From contig DCQY01000078.1 in assembly GCA_002323995.1 (NCBI GenBank), forward strand, positions 44,998 through 89,813: 44,816 nt of DNA, written 5' to 3'. The translations under genes and the position numbers were made by a program. The stretch is from Akkermansiaceae bacterium UBA1506. GTDB taxonomy: Bacteria > Verrucomicrobiota > Verrucomicrobiia > Verrucomicrobiales > DEV007. The notes beneath the pieces are model-generated. The model did not search any database and was not told the origin of the DNA. It saw only the letters and a list, made by a program, of their open reading frames with translations. Positions 25,901 through 33,517 of this stretch are shown piece by piece; position 1 is the first letter of the stretch; every line of letters begins with the position of its first letter.

Positions 25901-26317
25901 CTTGGCTTCAACTTCTCAATAATGAGCATGTGTGGCATTGTCGCTCTAGCGGGTGTCGTGGTGAACGACTCCCTCGTGCTAGTTGATTACGTCAACCGCA
26001 AGCGAACTGAAGGCCTTTCGCTGCACGACGCCGCATGGGAAGCTGGTGCAGCACGATTCCGCCCGATTCTCCTCACCTCTCTCACCACCTTCGCCGGACT
26101 GACTCCAATGCTACTCGAAACTGACGTTCAGGCCCTGTTTCTCGTGCCAATGGCAGTTTCTCTCAGCTTCGGAATCCTCTTTGCTACTTTGATCACGCTG
26201 ATTCTCGTTCCGGCAGTCTACCTCACGCTTGAGGACGCCAAACTTGCACGCAAACGCTACCGGCAAAGAAAGATTTCCCGAACAAATGGAGCGATAGCCA
26301 CCGTTGTGGAAGCGTGA
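22994..26317 (+). CDS. RND multidrug efflux transporter (AcrB/HAE1-like inner-membrane pump)
   Basis: Proton-driven trimeric pump that exports hydrophobic compounds or dyes, the substrate-binding part of this tripartite system. The 1107 residues from a GTG start are a little longer than typical AcrB (about 1050). NHVAANFLMVLIVVIGFGTW begins TM1, followed by the porter sequence YPNATPDEVEKGIIVPIEE. TM4 carries the paired aspartates of proton relay in GIVVDDAIIVGENVYRRM (about residues 408-409). The second half repeats the fold, with GVVVNDSLVLVDYVNRKR in TM10. These features place it in the HAE1/AcrB group, not the metal-exporting CusA group, though substrate class cannot be fixed by eye. The GTG is 2 bp after the adaptor stop; no ATG fits. 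Confidence 0.95.
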   Translation: MSELNKDSGVIHWFSRNHVAANFLMVLIVVIGFGTWPGIKKEIFPEVSIDAVSISVPYPNATPDEVEKGIIVPIEETIQDVDGIDVIRSVASQGYGNVTAEVATGYDVRSIMDDIKTRIDAIQNMAEEAEEPMLHEILIKAQVMSIAVSAETDEATLRTIAERVRTDLLNYRGAKQQVTQASLTGIRDYEISIEVPQQRLREYGISMDVIAMAVRKASLDLPGGSLRTDGGEVLLRANARKYTASEFAPIPVITRADGSTVALGEIATIRDGFEEDPIKTQFDNAPAVLINVYRVGEEDTLKIAETVRSFIDSYSETKLPAGVVLEIWKDDSSYLDGRLRLLAKNGLVGLLLVILVLALFLRPSLALLVAIGIPVSFAGAIALMPWTGISINMISLFAFILVLGIVVDDAIIVGENVYRRMRRGEDPSDAAPRGTREVGIVVVFGILTTAMAFTPMLGLSGVSGKIWPNIPLIVIPTLLFSLFQSKLILPSHLACLKPASEQKAPGPILRFQHIFSRGLENFVDRYYRPVLSVCLKNRYIVLATFISLFIVTVGTIRSGHIKFIFFPEVETDVINAKLKMAEGVSFEKTAEAIRLIEEKGLQLNREFPVQSGQPIVKHMLASTGSQPLVQGMGNVNSSPKGTNIGEVTIELIGAVERKGIEGVDIVSRWRELVGDISGATELIFATESAAGGNAIDLEIIGDNIEDLREATLLAKEALASYDGVIDLADSDVEGKRELQLELLPAGEILGLRLEDIARQVRQGFYGDEIQRLQRGKDEVKVFVRYPRNERTSVADLENMKIRLDDGSEVPFAEVATARFGRADATIQRTDQRRAIRITADVDKTQGANATEIVRELTSGNEAQSYIKVWGHNMRNWFRERRGLEKVALPEIEKGALTLLEENFAGVNYSFEGEQKDQAQSIREMGSKAVLALLGMYVLMAIPLRSYIQPMIVMCVIPFGLVGAVIGHLLLGFNFSIMSMCGIVALAGVVVNDSLVLVDYVNRKRTEGLSLHDAAWEAGAARFRPILLTSLTTFAGLTPMLLETDVQALFLVPMAVSLSFGILFATLITLILVPAVYLTLEDAKLARKRYRQRKISRTNGAIATVVEA

Positions 26318-26350
26318 GATTATACGTTGTCATCCTCCTCGACCGGTTGT

Positions 26351-26363
26351 CTAGTTAAACTAG
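26351..26363 (+). repeat. Small palindrome before the SulP transporter gene
   Basis: CTAGTTAAACTAG, a 13-bp palindrome with a single central base, ending 9 bp before the SulP ATG. It could be an operator or a small hairpin covering the ribosome-binding region. No Shine-Dalgarno sequence is otherwise visible there. Function unknown. Confidence 0.4.
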
Positions 26364-26372
26364 GCATACTCC

Positions 26373-28202
26373 ATGACGAGACGCGTTCGCTGGCTATTTC
26401 GAAGACTCGGGCAACAGGTTAGAGGGTTCATTTCACAGAACTCTATTGATCCGCTCCCAATACGGAAGGGATTCCTAGGTTATAACCTGTCCAAACTCCG
26501 TTACGATGCGACAGCGGGGCTGAACGTGGCGCTACTCGCCTTTCCGCAGGGCATGGCATATGCGGTTATTGCCGATCTTCCGATACAGTACGGTATCGTC
26601 TCCGGAGCCGTTGCTGCCATCATTGCCCCTCTCTTCGCTGGTTCAAGACATACCATCCTCGGGCCGACCAACGCCACAGCCTTCATGCTGTTCTCCAGTT
26701 TCGCTGCCTTCTCTGCCAAGGACCAAATCTTCTATCTCCCCATGCTGGTGTTCATGGTGGGAATTCTTCTCGTTATAGGCGCCCTCTTCCGCGTAGCAGA
26801 ACTCATCCAGTATGTGAGTCGCTCCGTCGTGGTAGGCTACATCACTGGAGCCGCCGTCCTAATCATCGCCAACCAACTTCGGCATATTATGGGAGTTGAG
26901 CTACCTGCTTTGGATTCCACAGGCCCGAAAACCTTTTTCACAATTCTTCAGGGGACCATTGCCGAGGCAGGGCATACCCAATGGCAAACGCTTGCTCTTG
27001 GTGCGGCTACATTCATCTTCTGGTTCTTTTTTTCCCGAAAATTCAAAAAGCTACCTGTGTTCGCCATCACCTTGCTTGTGATTTCGGGAGCCTACTTTCT
27101 TCTCCAGAAATTCGCAGGGTGGCAAGTGTCCACCTTCGAATCCTTCACTATTTCTGACCTCGCCCCAAACCTACCAGAGATCAGCTCTCGAGGCTTTTTC
27201 TCCGACATCAGCCGATTGACCGGGCTCGCTTTTTCCATTGCTTTTCTTGCATCACTAGAGAATTCCGTCATGTCGAAAACTCTAGCGAGCCGAGCGGGTG
27301 ATCGCCCTGATGTGAACCAGGACATGCTCAGCGTCGGCATTGCCAATCTGGCTTCAGCCTTTACCGGCGGCATGCCCGCCTCTGGTTCCCTAACCCGCTC
27401 TGCCTTGAATTTTGCGAGCGGCGCGATAACCCGCCTCTCAAGTATTTTCAGCGGCCTCCTCTGCGTGATTGGACTGCTCTTACTCGGTGACTACATGCAC
27501 CTTGTTCCGAAAAGCTGTCTCGCTGCTCTGGTTATCGGAATTGCTGCTTCGGTAATCAACCGCCCTCATCTCAGAATTTCGCTCTACGCCACCCCCTCTG
27601 ATGCAGCAGTGCTGATCACCACGTTTGTCGCAGCACTTATTCTTCCCCTAAATATCGCCATCTTTCTCGGTGTTGGCATCTCGGTGATGCTCTACCTCCA
27701 CGCAGCGAGCCACCCCTACCTCATCGAATACGAGTTTTCTGAAAAAGGAGAGCTTCGTGAAGCCGGAGAAAAACGGGCTCGCCCCATGCCGGCTATTTCC
27801 ATCGTCCACGTGGAAGGCGACTTGTTCTTCGGCGCGGCTGAACTTTTCCGCACCCAAATCCAAAAAACTTCATTGGACCCCGATCTCAGGGTCATCATTC
27901 TGCGCCTTAAGAATGCACGTCACCTTGATGCCACCAGCGTCGTCGCACTTGAAGAGTTGGTTCAGTTTCTCAGAGCCCACGACCGCCATGTTATAATCAG
28001 CGGGGCATCCAAGGAGGTTTACCGCGTTCTGAAAAACTCCGGCACACTTGAAGTAATAGGAAAAGAGAACGTGAAACTAAACAACCCTCAGAACCCCAAT
28101 GTTTCTACCCGAAACGCCCTAAAGAGGGCCCAGGAGTTGCTCGGCACCAAAGAAGCTGACATTAGAATCTTTCACGATCCAACCAAGGATTATAAGAAGT
28201 GA
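26373..28202 (+). CDS. SulP family anion transporter with STAS domain
   Basis: Inner-membrane transporter of the SulP/SLC26 family, which carries sulfate, bicarbonate or other anions. 609 residues: about 45-440 form the membrane domain, including the family signature near the start (YDATAGLNVALLAFPQGMAY), a conserved ASLENSVMSKTLASRAGDRP region, and NQDMLSVGIANLASAFTGGMPASGS. A C-terminal STAS domain (about 475-580) has HVEGDLFFGAAELF and LRLKNARHLDATSVVALEEL, with Asp-Ala-Thr-Ser at the usual STAS loop. Sulfate versus bicarbonate cannot be decided. It begins 55 bp after the RND pump stop; it may be transcribed with it, but the small palindrome before the ATG could separate their control. Confidence 0.93.
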   Translation: MTRRVRWLFRRLGQQVRGFISQNSIDPLPIRKGFLGYNLSKLRYDATAGLNVALLAFPQGMAYAVIADLPIQYGIVSGAVAAIIAPLFAGSRHTILGPTNATAFMLFSSFAAFSAKDQIFYLPMLVFMVGILLVIGALFRVAELIQYVSRSVVVGYITGAAVLIIANQLRHIMGVELPALDSTGPKTFFTILQGTIAEAGHTQWQTLALGAATFIFWFFFSRKFKKLPVFAITLLVISGAYFLLQKFAGWQVSTFESFTISDLAPNLPEISSRGFFSDISRLTGLAFSIAFLASLENSVMSKTLASRAGDRPDVNQDMLSVGIANLASAFTGGMPASGSLTRSALNFASGAITRLSSIFSGLLCVIGLLLLGDYMHLVPKSCLAALVIGIAASVINRPHLRISLYATPSDAAVLITTFVAALILPLNIAIFLGVGISVMLYLHAASHPYLIEYEFSEKGELREAGEKRARPMPAISIVHVEGDLFFGAAELFRTQIQKTSLDPDLRVIILRLKNARHLDATSVVALEELVQFLRAHDRHVIISGASKEVYRVLKNSGTLEVIGKENVKLNNPQNPNVSTRNALKRAQELLGTKEADIRIFHDPTKDYKK

Positions 28203-28387
28203 GTTCACCTGACCTTTACCCTGATTTTGCAATTTGCTCTGCTGCTTCAAGTCCCCTATAGCCCGGGTCCAGGTATCAGCAGTTTTGTCCGTCAATTTGA
28301 AGGCGGCGATATCGAGGTCAATCTGTAAAGGCACAAGATCAGCAGAAATACCTAGCTACCGCAGCATAGGGGTAAGGTAAGACCTGC

Positions 28388-29629
28388 TTAACTGACGCCC
28401 ACGGCTGACTCTCCCGCAATACGAGCGGTGGTCCATGCCGCCTGAAAGTTGAATCCGCCTGTCACTCCATCGATATCTAGAACTTCCCCGGCAAAGAAGA
28501 GTCCAGCATGCACTCGACTTTCCATCGTCTTGAAATTCACTTCCTTAAGGTCCACTCCCCCGGCAGTTACAAACTCCTCCTTATTCATGCTTTTACCGTC
28601 GACCTTAAAACGGCACGCCAAAAGGTTTCGAACCAGGGCGTGCCGACCCGCCTTTGAAAGGTTGGCCCAAGTAATATCTTCACCAATCTGGGCGTGATCC
28701 ACAAGCCTCTGCCAAAGACGTCCAGGTATAGGCAGATCGCTCACACCGGATCGCACCCTCTTCTTTGGCGACTCAGCTCTCGAGTGGGCTAAGATCTCAA
28801 GTAGTTGAGGCTCATTCAGCCCACACCAGTTAATGATCACCTCAAACTGGTAGTCGAGTTCTGCCAACTCGCGGGCTCCGTGCGCTGAAAGTTTAAGAAC
28901 AGTCGGGCCACTTAAGCCCCAGTGAGTGATGAGACACGCCCCCTCGGTTCTTGTTTTAATAGCAGGTATCGAAGCGGTAGCTTGGGCTACGGAGATCCCT
29001 GCTAGATCTTCGAGACGGGAATCGTTAATTTTGAAAGTAAACAGAGAGGGAGCCGCTGCAACCAAGGTATGTCCGAGATCACCAGCTAGCTTGACACCTG
29101 CATTATTTCTGGTGCCACCGGTAGCCAACAAAACGGCTCGACTTTGAAGCTGCTTCCCACTTTTCAGTTCAATCTTCCAATTTCCCTCATCATATTCCAA
29201 CCCTTCCACTTCCGCTTTCAAGCATGTCTCTACTCCGCTTGTTTCTGCCGCTCTCTTAAGGCAATTGATAATTGTCCTCGAATCATCCGTGACTGGGAAC
29301 ATTCGTCCGTCAGACTCGGTTTTCAATTTCACCCCTCGATCGGTGAACCACTCGGCGGTATCGGCAGCATCCCAGCGATGAAAGGGTCCGATGAGGCTTT
29401 TCCCACCTCGAGGATAGTAGCGAACCAGCTCACCCGGTTCAAAGCAGGCATGAGTTACATTACATCTTCCACCACCGGAGATCTTCACTTTTGTAAGCAC
29501 TTCACCGGTCTTCTCGAGAATCAAAACCCGGGACCAAGGTGCCCCCTCCGCGGCAGAAATGGCTCCGAAATAGCCGGCAGCACCTCCTCCAATCACAATC
29601 AAATCGTAGATTTCGTCTTCGGACATCAT
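28388..29629 (-). CDS. NAD(P)/FAD-dependent oxidoreductase, HI0933/YhiN (BaiN) family
   Basis: Cytoplasmic flavoprotein of the HI0933-like family; members have been linked to diverse reductions, and the in vivo substrate is generally not known. The 413 residues begin with a dinucleotide-binding site (DLIVIGGGAAGYFGAISAAE, about 9-28), then the family-specific VKISGGGRCNVTHAC at about 48-62, the middle RMFPVTDDSRTIINCL region, ATGGTRNNAG, and the C-terminal FAD contact (GLFFAGEVLDIDGVTGGFNF). Two adjacent ATGs (MM) lie at the start. It is isolated: convergent with SulP and divergent from the TPR gene, so no pathway is indicated by neighbours. Confidence 0.93.
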   Translation of the reverse strand: MMSEDEIYDLIVIGGGAAGYFGAISAAEGAPWSRVLILEKTGEVLTKVKISGGGRCNVTHACFEPGELVRYYPRGGKSLIGPFHRWDAADTAEWFTDRGVKLKTESDGRMFPVTDDSRTIINCLKRAAETSGVETCLKAEVEGLEYDEGNWKIELKSGKQLQSRAVLLATGGTRNNAGVKLAGDLGHTLVAAAPSLFTFKINDSRLEDLAGISVAQATASIPAIKTRTEGACLITHWGLSGPTVLKLSAHGARELAELDYQFEVIINWCGLNEPQLLEILAHSRAESPKKRVRSGVSDLPIPGRLWQRLVDHAQIGEDITWANLSKAGRHALVRNLLACRFKVDGKSMNKEEFVTAGGVDLKEVNFKTMESRVHAGLFFAGEVLDIDGVTGGFNFQAAWTTARIAGESAVGVS

Positions 29630-29978
29630 AGAAGGTTGCTTATGCAGTCATTAAAGATCACTTTTTCAACCAACCAGACAACGCGAATAGCCACCTGGCT
29701 ACCGCATCGTTGCCGGGGATTTTATCTTGGATCGAGATTCGGGGCGCTCAGCAGCCTTTTCTGAGCAGGCGTAAGTGACTACCGGTAAGGTATCTACACA
29801 AAAGCCGACCCAGACGATTGAACTCAGGAAGGAGACTAAAAAGATGCGGCTTCGAAACAGATACATGTCACCATCAAAGCCTCCTCATTCCTCAAAGTAA
29901 AGTGGAGAACGCTTGCAGTGCTGAAGTCCGAGATTCCCACTACCTTCTCCGCCGAAAAAGACTAACTTAGACATAGCG
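29630..29978. other. Intergenic region between flavoprotein and TPR genes
   Basis: 349 bp between divergent genes. It should contain both promoters, but no convincing -35/-10 pair stands out. A few short frames are present (for example 18 codons at 29844-29900 behind an AGGAGA, and 40 codons from the ATG at 29652) but none looks like a conserved protein. No hairpin or RNA gene was seen. Confidence 0.5.
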
Positions 29979-30476
29979 ATGTTTCATGAAATCCAAAAGA
30001 CATTGATGCGTTGGATCTTGGGGATTTCTCTTTTCGGCATCGCTATATGGTCGGCGAAAAAAGGCTGCGACAAACTGGATCCGACTTATCTCGTGATCGG
30101 ATTCATCTGCTTGGTGATTGGACTAATCGCCGTATGGGAGTCGCTTTTTGCCGCAGCTACCCGCCCCTTCATGGCCCTCATAGAATCAATTGTCTTTCCA
30201 GTTACCAAATTCAACAAGCCGCTCCTCAATCTCAAACTACCAGCCTACTACATCGATGAGGGGCGCTATGACGAAGCTCTCAATGAATACAGAAAGATAA
30301 TTAAGTACTACCCCGACGAAACTGGAGCCTACGAAAAAGCCATCTGGTTGCACGTCGAAATTTTTGAAGAGCCAGAAGAAGCAATGAAATTGTTCAACAG
30401 AGCGAAAAAAAGAAACATCGCCCTTAGTGATCAGTCACGAAGCCTCGTAAAGATCGGGCAGAAGCCATTAGGATAA
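29979..30476 (+). CDS. Membrane protein with TPR-like C-terminal domain
   Basis: A 165-residue protein with two membrane helices (about 11-26, WILGISLFGIAIWSAKK, and about 37-58, YLVIGFICLVIGLIAVWES) and a cytoplasmic C-terminus in which ILK-like helices form a TPR repeat: PAYYIDEGRYDEALNEYRKI, then YPDETGAYEKAIWLHVEIFE and EPEEAMKLFNRAKKR. TPRs bind partner proteins, so an assembly or scaffold role is plausible, but no specific function is indicated. The ATG start is clear. It is convergent with glnII and shares the terminator region between them. Confidence 0.78.
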   Translation: MFHEIQKTLMRWILGISLFGIAIWSAKKGCDKLDPTYLVIGFICLVIGLIAVWESLFAAATRPFMALIESIVFPVTKFNKPLLNLKLPAYYIDEGRYDEALNEYRKIIKYYPDETGAYEKAIWLHVEIFEEPEEAMKLFNRAKKRNIALSDQSRSLVKIGQKPLG

Positions 30477-30549
30477 AAAAGAGATAATGCCTCGACAAGG
30501 CGGGTTCTAAAGTCCGCGGCGATTTCTAGAGTCCCGTTACCCCCACAAC

Positions 30550-30581
30550 AAAAACGCCGTGATCCTAAGACCACAGCGTTT
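30550..30581 (-). terminator. Rho-independent terminator of glnII
   Basis: Read on the minus strand: a 10-bp stem AAACGCTGTG / CACGGCGTTT (one G-U pair) that can extend by three pairs to a UUAG tetraloop, with a run of five T at its end. It is 32 bp after the glnII stop. On the plus strand only three T follow, so it serves the TPR gene poorly if at all. Confidence 0.88.
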
Positions 30582-30612
30582 CCGACAATAGTAAATCGTT
30601 GTCGTGAGGGTA

Positions 30613-31623
30613 TCAGGAAACTTCCGCAATCGTCTTCGATACGCGGGAAACAATTTTGTAGGGATCACCCTGAGAGTTAGGGCGACGATCCTCAAGATAA
30701 CCTTTGTAATCGTTGTTCACGAATGAGTGAGGCACACGGATGGAAGCACCGCGGTCAGCAACACCATAGGAAAAGGTGTCGATCGACTGTGTTTCGTGGA
30801 GACCGGTCAGACGGAGGTGATTATCAGGACCATAAGCCGCAATGTGCTCTTCCATGTTCTTCTCGAACTGAGCCATTAGCTTCTCAAAGTATTCCTTACC
30901 ACCCGTTTCACGGAGGTATTCGGTAGAGAAGTTACAGTGCATACCGGACCCGTTCCAGTCTCCCTCGAAAGGTTTGCAATGGTATTCGACGTCGACCCCA
31001 TACTTTTCGCAGACACGTTGAAGGATGTAACGAGCAACCCAAATTTGGTCGCAGGCAGTAGCGGAGCCCTTTCCAAAGACTTGGAATTCCCACTGTCCCT
31101 TGGCTACCTCGGCATTAATGCCTTCGTGATTGACACCAGCGTCAAGGCAGACATCGAGATGTTCCTCAACAATGGCACGGGCAAGGTCACCCACATTTTT
31201 GTTTCCTACACCGCAGTAATATTCGCCCTGAGGATCGGGGTATCCTGTTTCGGGCCACCCAAGAGGCTGGCCGTCTTGGAAGAGGAAATATTCCTGTTCG
31301 AGACCGATCCACAGACCAGGATCGTCTGGGATGGTAGCGCGAGAGTTGGAGGGATGAGGATCGCCGCTCGGCAGCATCACCTCGCACATCACAAGGAAAC
31401 CGTTGAGGCGGGTAGAGTCGGGGTAGAGACCCACGGGCTTCAGGATGCAGTCAGAGTCACTTCCGTCAGCCTGAAGAGTGGAGCTTCCGTCGAATCCCCA
31501 CTCTGGGAGGTCAGAGAGAGAGAGATTATCAGGATCTCCGTCAATAATCTTGGTTTTGCCACGCAGGTTTGCGACGGGCTCGTAGCCGTCAAGCCAGAGG
31601 TATTCAAGTTTAAGTTTAGCCAT
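30613..31623 (-). CDS. glnII: Glutamine synthetase type II (GSII)
   Basis: ATP-dependent formation of glutamine from glutamate and ammonia, the entry point for nitrogen assimilation. The 336 residues match the short, eukaryote-like GSII rather than GSI (about 470). The beta-grasp domain ends with LPEWGFDGSSTLQADG, and the catalytic part has WIGLEQEYFLF (metal-binding Glu), GVNHEGINAEVAKGQWEFQVF, the HCNFST site and GASIRVP. The N-terminal MAKLKLEYLWLDG is typical. It lacks the GSI adenylylation loop, so control should be transcriptional. A sigma-54 type promoter lies about 105 bp upstream (31728-31743) and a terminator follows the stop. It is a single-gene unit. Confidence 0.96.
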   Translation of the reverse strand: MAKLKLEYLWLDGYEPVANLRGKTKIIDGDPDNLSLSDLPEWGFDGSSTLQADGSDSDCILKPVGLYPDSTRLNGFLVMCEVMLPSGDPHPSNSRATIPDDPGLWIGLEQEYFLFQDGQPLGWPETGYPDPQGEYYCGVGNKNVGDLARAIVEEHLDVCLDAGVNHEGINAEVAKGQWEFQVFGKGSATACDQIWVARYILQRVCEKYGVDVEYHCKPFEGDWNGSGMHCNFSTEYLRETGGKEYFEKLMAQFEKNMEEHIAAYGPDNHLRLTGLHETQSIDTFSYGVADRGASIRVPHSFVNNDYKGYLEDRRPNSQGDPYKIVSRVSKTIAEVS

Positions 31624-31727
31624 GTTAACTAGTTGTCTTTTTTGGTTTGGATTGCGAAGCCCAATCTATACAAGAATTCCTGCTTTTGCAGCACGAGCTT
31701 CGGGTTGAATAACCGGAACGTGAGAGA

Positions 31728-31743
31728 AGCAAGGAGCATGCCA
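31728..31743 (-). promoter_or_regulatory. Sigma-54 (-24/-12) promoter of glnII
   Basis: On the minus strand the sequence TGGCAT-GCTCC-TTGCT has the GG and GC of a sigma-54 promoter exactly 10 bp apart and one mismatch to the consensus TGGCAC-N5-TTGCW. Transcription would begin near 31717, leaving a leader of about 94 bases. A perfect sigma-70 -35 hexamer TTGACA (31745-31750 on the same strand) overlaps its upstream edge, but no good -10 was found for it. Nitrogen-responsive activation by an NtrC-like protein is inferred. Confidence 0.75.
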
Positions 31744-31822
31744 CTTGTCAACGACAGTAACAAAAAAACACGATTATTTGCTCTGTTTTCGCGAGTTATG
31801 AAGGAAATCCCCCTCCATAAAA

Positions 31823-32839
31823 TCACTGACGACAGCCCTCAAGCAAAACATCGAGAAAGTCAGCAATGCCCAGAAGCGCCTCCTTGTGGTTGCTTTCATC
31901 AAGGACCGCTAAACACGTTCTTGCTTCGGTCACTAAACCTTGGCCCGTGTCGATCGCAGCTTCGATCGAACCCACATAATCGGCAATACTTGCGAGGGTC
32001 GAAATATCGAGAGGTTCTTTTTGAATGAGCAGACGGTGAAGCTTTTCACGCTGCTTTTCGCTAGCGCTTCCCAGAAGATTGAGAATTGGAAGCGTTAACT
32101 TCCCTTTATTTAAATCCGTGCGCAGCGTTTTCCCAAATTCCTTCTCGTCCCCCACAAGATCAATGCAGTCATCGTAGATTTGATAAGCCGTTCCGATGTG
32201 AAGGCCAAATTGCCGCAGTGCTTCGCATACTCCAGTCGGCTGCTGATTGATTCTGGCTCCCAATTCCATCGCTGCAGCAAAGAGTGCAGCTGTTTTTTTC
32301 TGGATGATATCAAAATAGTCGCTTTTCGAAAGTTGGAGATCGAACCGGCGCTGCGTCTGGATGATCTCTCCACTGCAAACGTCATTAGCAGCCGAGGCGA
32401 CCTTTTCGCTGATGACTTTGTCGCCTAACTGGGAAGAGAGCATCAGGGCGTGCGCGAACATACAATCGCCGAGGAGAACGCTCAGCCCATCCCCCCACTT
32501 CGCGTTAGCCGTCGGAGCCTGGCGTCGAATCTCAGCACCATCAATGATGTCGTCATGGACGAGAGTAGCAACGTGGATCAGTTCTAGAACGACAGCGAGT
32601 TTGTGGTGGTCATCCGAAAGATTTCCTGTCGCTCCCCCCGAAAGAAAGGTTAGAGCAGGCCGAATTCGCTTTCCGGATGTGTTTAGAATGTAGCTAATGT
32701 AGGGCTCAACCGCGGGATCAAATTTCGTCGCTTGTTCGCGAATCAGGTCCTCCACCCGGTCAAGTTCCGGACGCAAGAATGAGAAGGGAGAAAGCTCAGC
32801 CTCCGAAGAAGGATCGAGCGTCTGAGTGTGCGAAGTCAT
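31823..32839 (-). CDS. Trans-polyprenyl diphosphate synthase (IspB/heptaprenyl type)
   Basis: Condenses isopentenyl diphosphate with allylic diphosphates to make the long isoprenoid tail of quinones. The ATG at 32839 gives 338 residues, typical of the family; a TTG at 32884 would add 15. The all-helical synthase fold shows the GKRIRPALTFL substrate site, the first aspartate-rich motif HDDIIDGAEIRRQAPTAN, the middle GEIIQTQRRFD, and the second aspartate motif YQIYDDCIDLVGDEKEFGKT. The residues before the first DDxxD motif are not bulky aromatics (LVH), consistent with a long-chain product such as hepta- or octaprenyl. No partner subunit gene is nearby. It is divergent from tatA. Confidence 0.93.
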   Translation of the reverse strand: MTSHTQTLDPSSEAELSPFSFLRPELDRVEDLIREQATKFDPAVEPYISYILNTSGKRIRPALTFLSGGATGNLSDDHHKLAVVLELIHVATLVHDDIIDGAEIRRQAPTANAKWGDGLSVLLGDCMFAHALMLSSQLGDKVISEKVASAANDVCSGEIIQTQRRFDLQLSKSDYFDIIQKKTAALFAAAMELGARINQQPTGVCEALRQFGLHIGTAYQIYDDCIDLVGDEKEFGKTLRTDLNKGKLTLPILNLLGSASEKQREKLHRLLIQKEPLDISTLASIADYVGSIEAAIDTGQGLVTEARTCLAVLDESNHKEALLGIADFLDVLLEGCRQ

Positions 32840-33244
32840 CAATTGGAAAACTGCGTAATGAAAGGATGAGTTTGTAAATGTCAAACCCCAGCTTAGTTAC
32901 GACTGAAACACCTTGGAAGGTGTCTACTAACCGTCGAAAACACCATTCCAATTCGAGAAGTGTCATCCACTCACAATCCGGTTCCGAATTTGCTACCTTG
33001 TCCTCTTCGGGCCAGGAGTTATCGCTGGTTAATACTCCTCTGTCCGATCACAGAGAAATCTCTCACATTCAGCCCAGTTCAGTCTGATTTTCACTCACCC
33101 TTATTAGAAGAGAAGGATGCACACGCCGGTTAACCGATTTATTTCATGTTAATTACTACTTCAAAATAGTGACGTCTTCAGGCCACACGAACATGGGCGC
33201 AGATTCCCATTGCATCCATGGGTTCCGCAGCCTAGTTTTATGAT
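32840..33244. other. Intergenic region between polyprenyl synthase and tatA
   Basis: About 405 bp between divergent genes. It holds the two promoters, one near-perfect palindrome ACACCTTGGAAGGTGT (32908-32923) that lies upstream of the synthase gene, and an ATG-started but Ser/His-rich 69-codon frame (32878-33087) that I consider chance. No RNA gene was recognised. Confidence 0.5.
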
Positions 33245-33499
33245 GTGAAAACGTCCTTACTAGCTTTCGGTGCCCCAGGTATGCAGGAAATGATTGTTAT
33301 CTTCCTCATCGTACTTCTCCTCTTTGGTGCTAAAAAAATTCCTGAGCTCGCGCGCGGCGTCGGGAAAGGCATGGGAGAATTCAAAAAGGCAAAAACTGAA
33401 TTTGAACGTGAAATCAAAGAGGGAGAACAGGAAGGCGAAAAAGAATGGGAACAGTCTGACCAAACCTCAGAAACCCAATCTTCCACTTCAGAGGACTAA
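33245..33499 (+). CDS. tatA: Sec-independent translocase protein TatA/TatE
   Basis: Forms the pore-like part of the twin-arginine translocase, which exports folded proteins with RR signals across the inner membrane. The 84-residue protein has the complete layout: a short N-terminus (FGAPGMQE), one membrane helix (MIVIFLIVLLLFG), the conserved FG hinge, an amphipathic helix (KKIPELARGVGKGMGEFKKA) and an acidic, Ser-rich tail. The start is a GTG directly downstream of an ATGATG that runs into a stop, so the ATGs cannot be used. No tatB or tatC is in the window. Both DUF1501 proteins encoded here carry twin-arginine signals and are likely clients. Confidence 0.95.
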   Translation: MKTSLLAFGAPGMQEMIVIFLIVLLLFGAKKIPELARGVGKGMGEFKKAKTEFEREIKEGEQEGEKEWEQSDQTSETQSSTSED

Positions 33500-33517
33500 C
33501 CCCCCAACGACAGGCTA

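Noticed and set aside
28119..28334. A 71-codon GTG frame on the minus strand downstream of the flavoprotein gene, with a protein-like first half (LQIDLDIAAFKLTDK).
   Set aside because: It has no ribosome-binding site, its second half is antisense to the end of the SulP gene, and I recognise no family. A decayed fragment is possible but not supportable.
29844..29900. An 18-codon ATG frame with AGGAGA about 10 bp upstream.
   Set aside because: Too short, Ser/Pro/Arg-rich, and without any support beyond the ribosome-binding-like stretch.
32878..33087. A 69-codon ATG frame in the gap before tatA.
   Set aside because: Very rich in Ser, Thr and His with no hydrophobic core, and its start overlaps the 5' side of the divergent synthase gene. 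Most likely chance.
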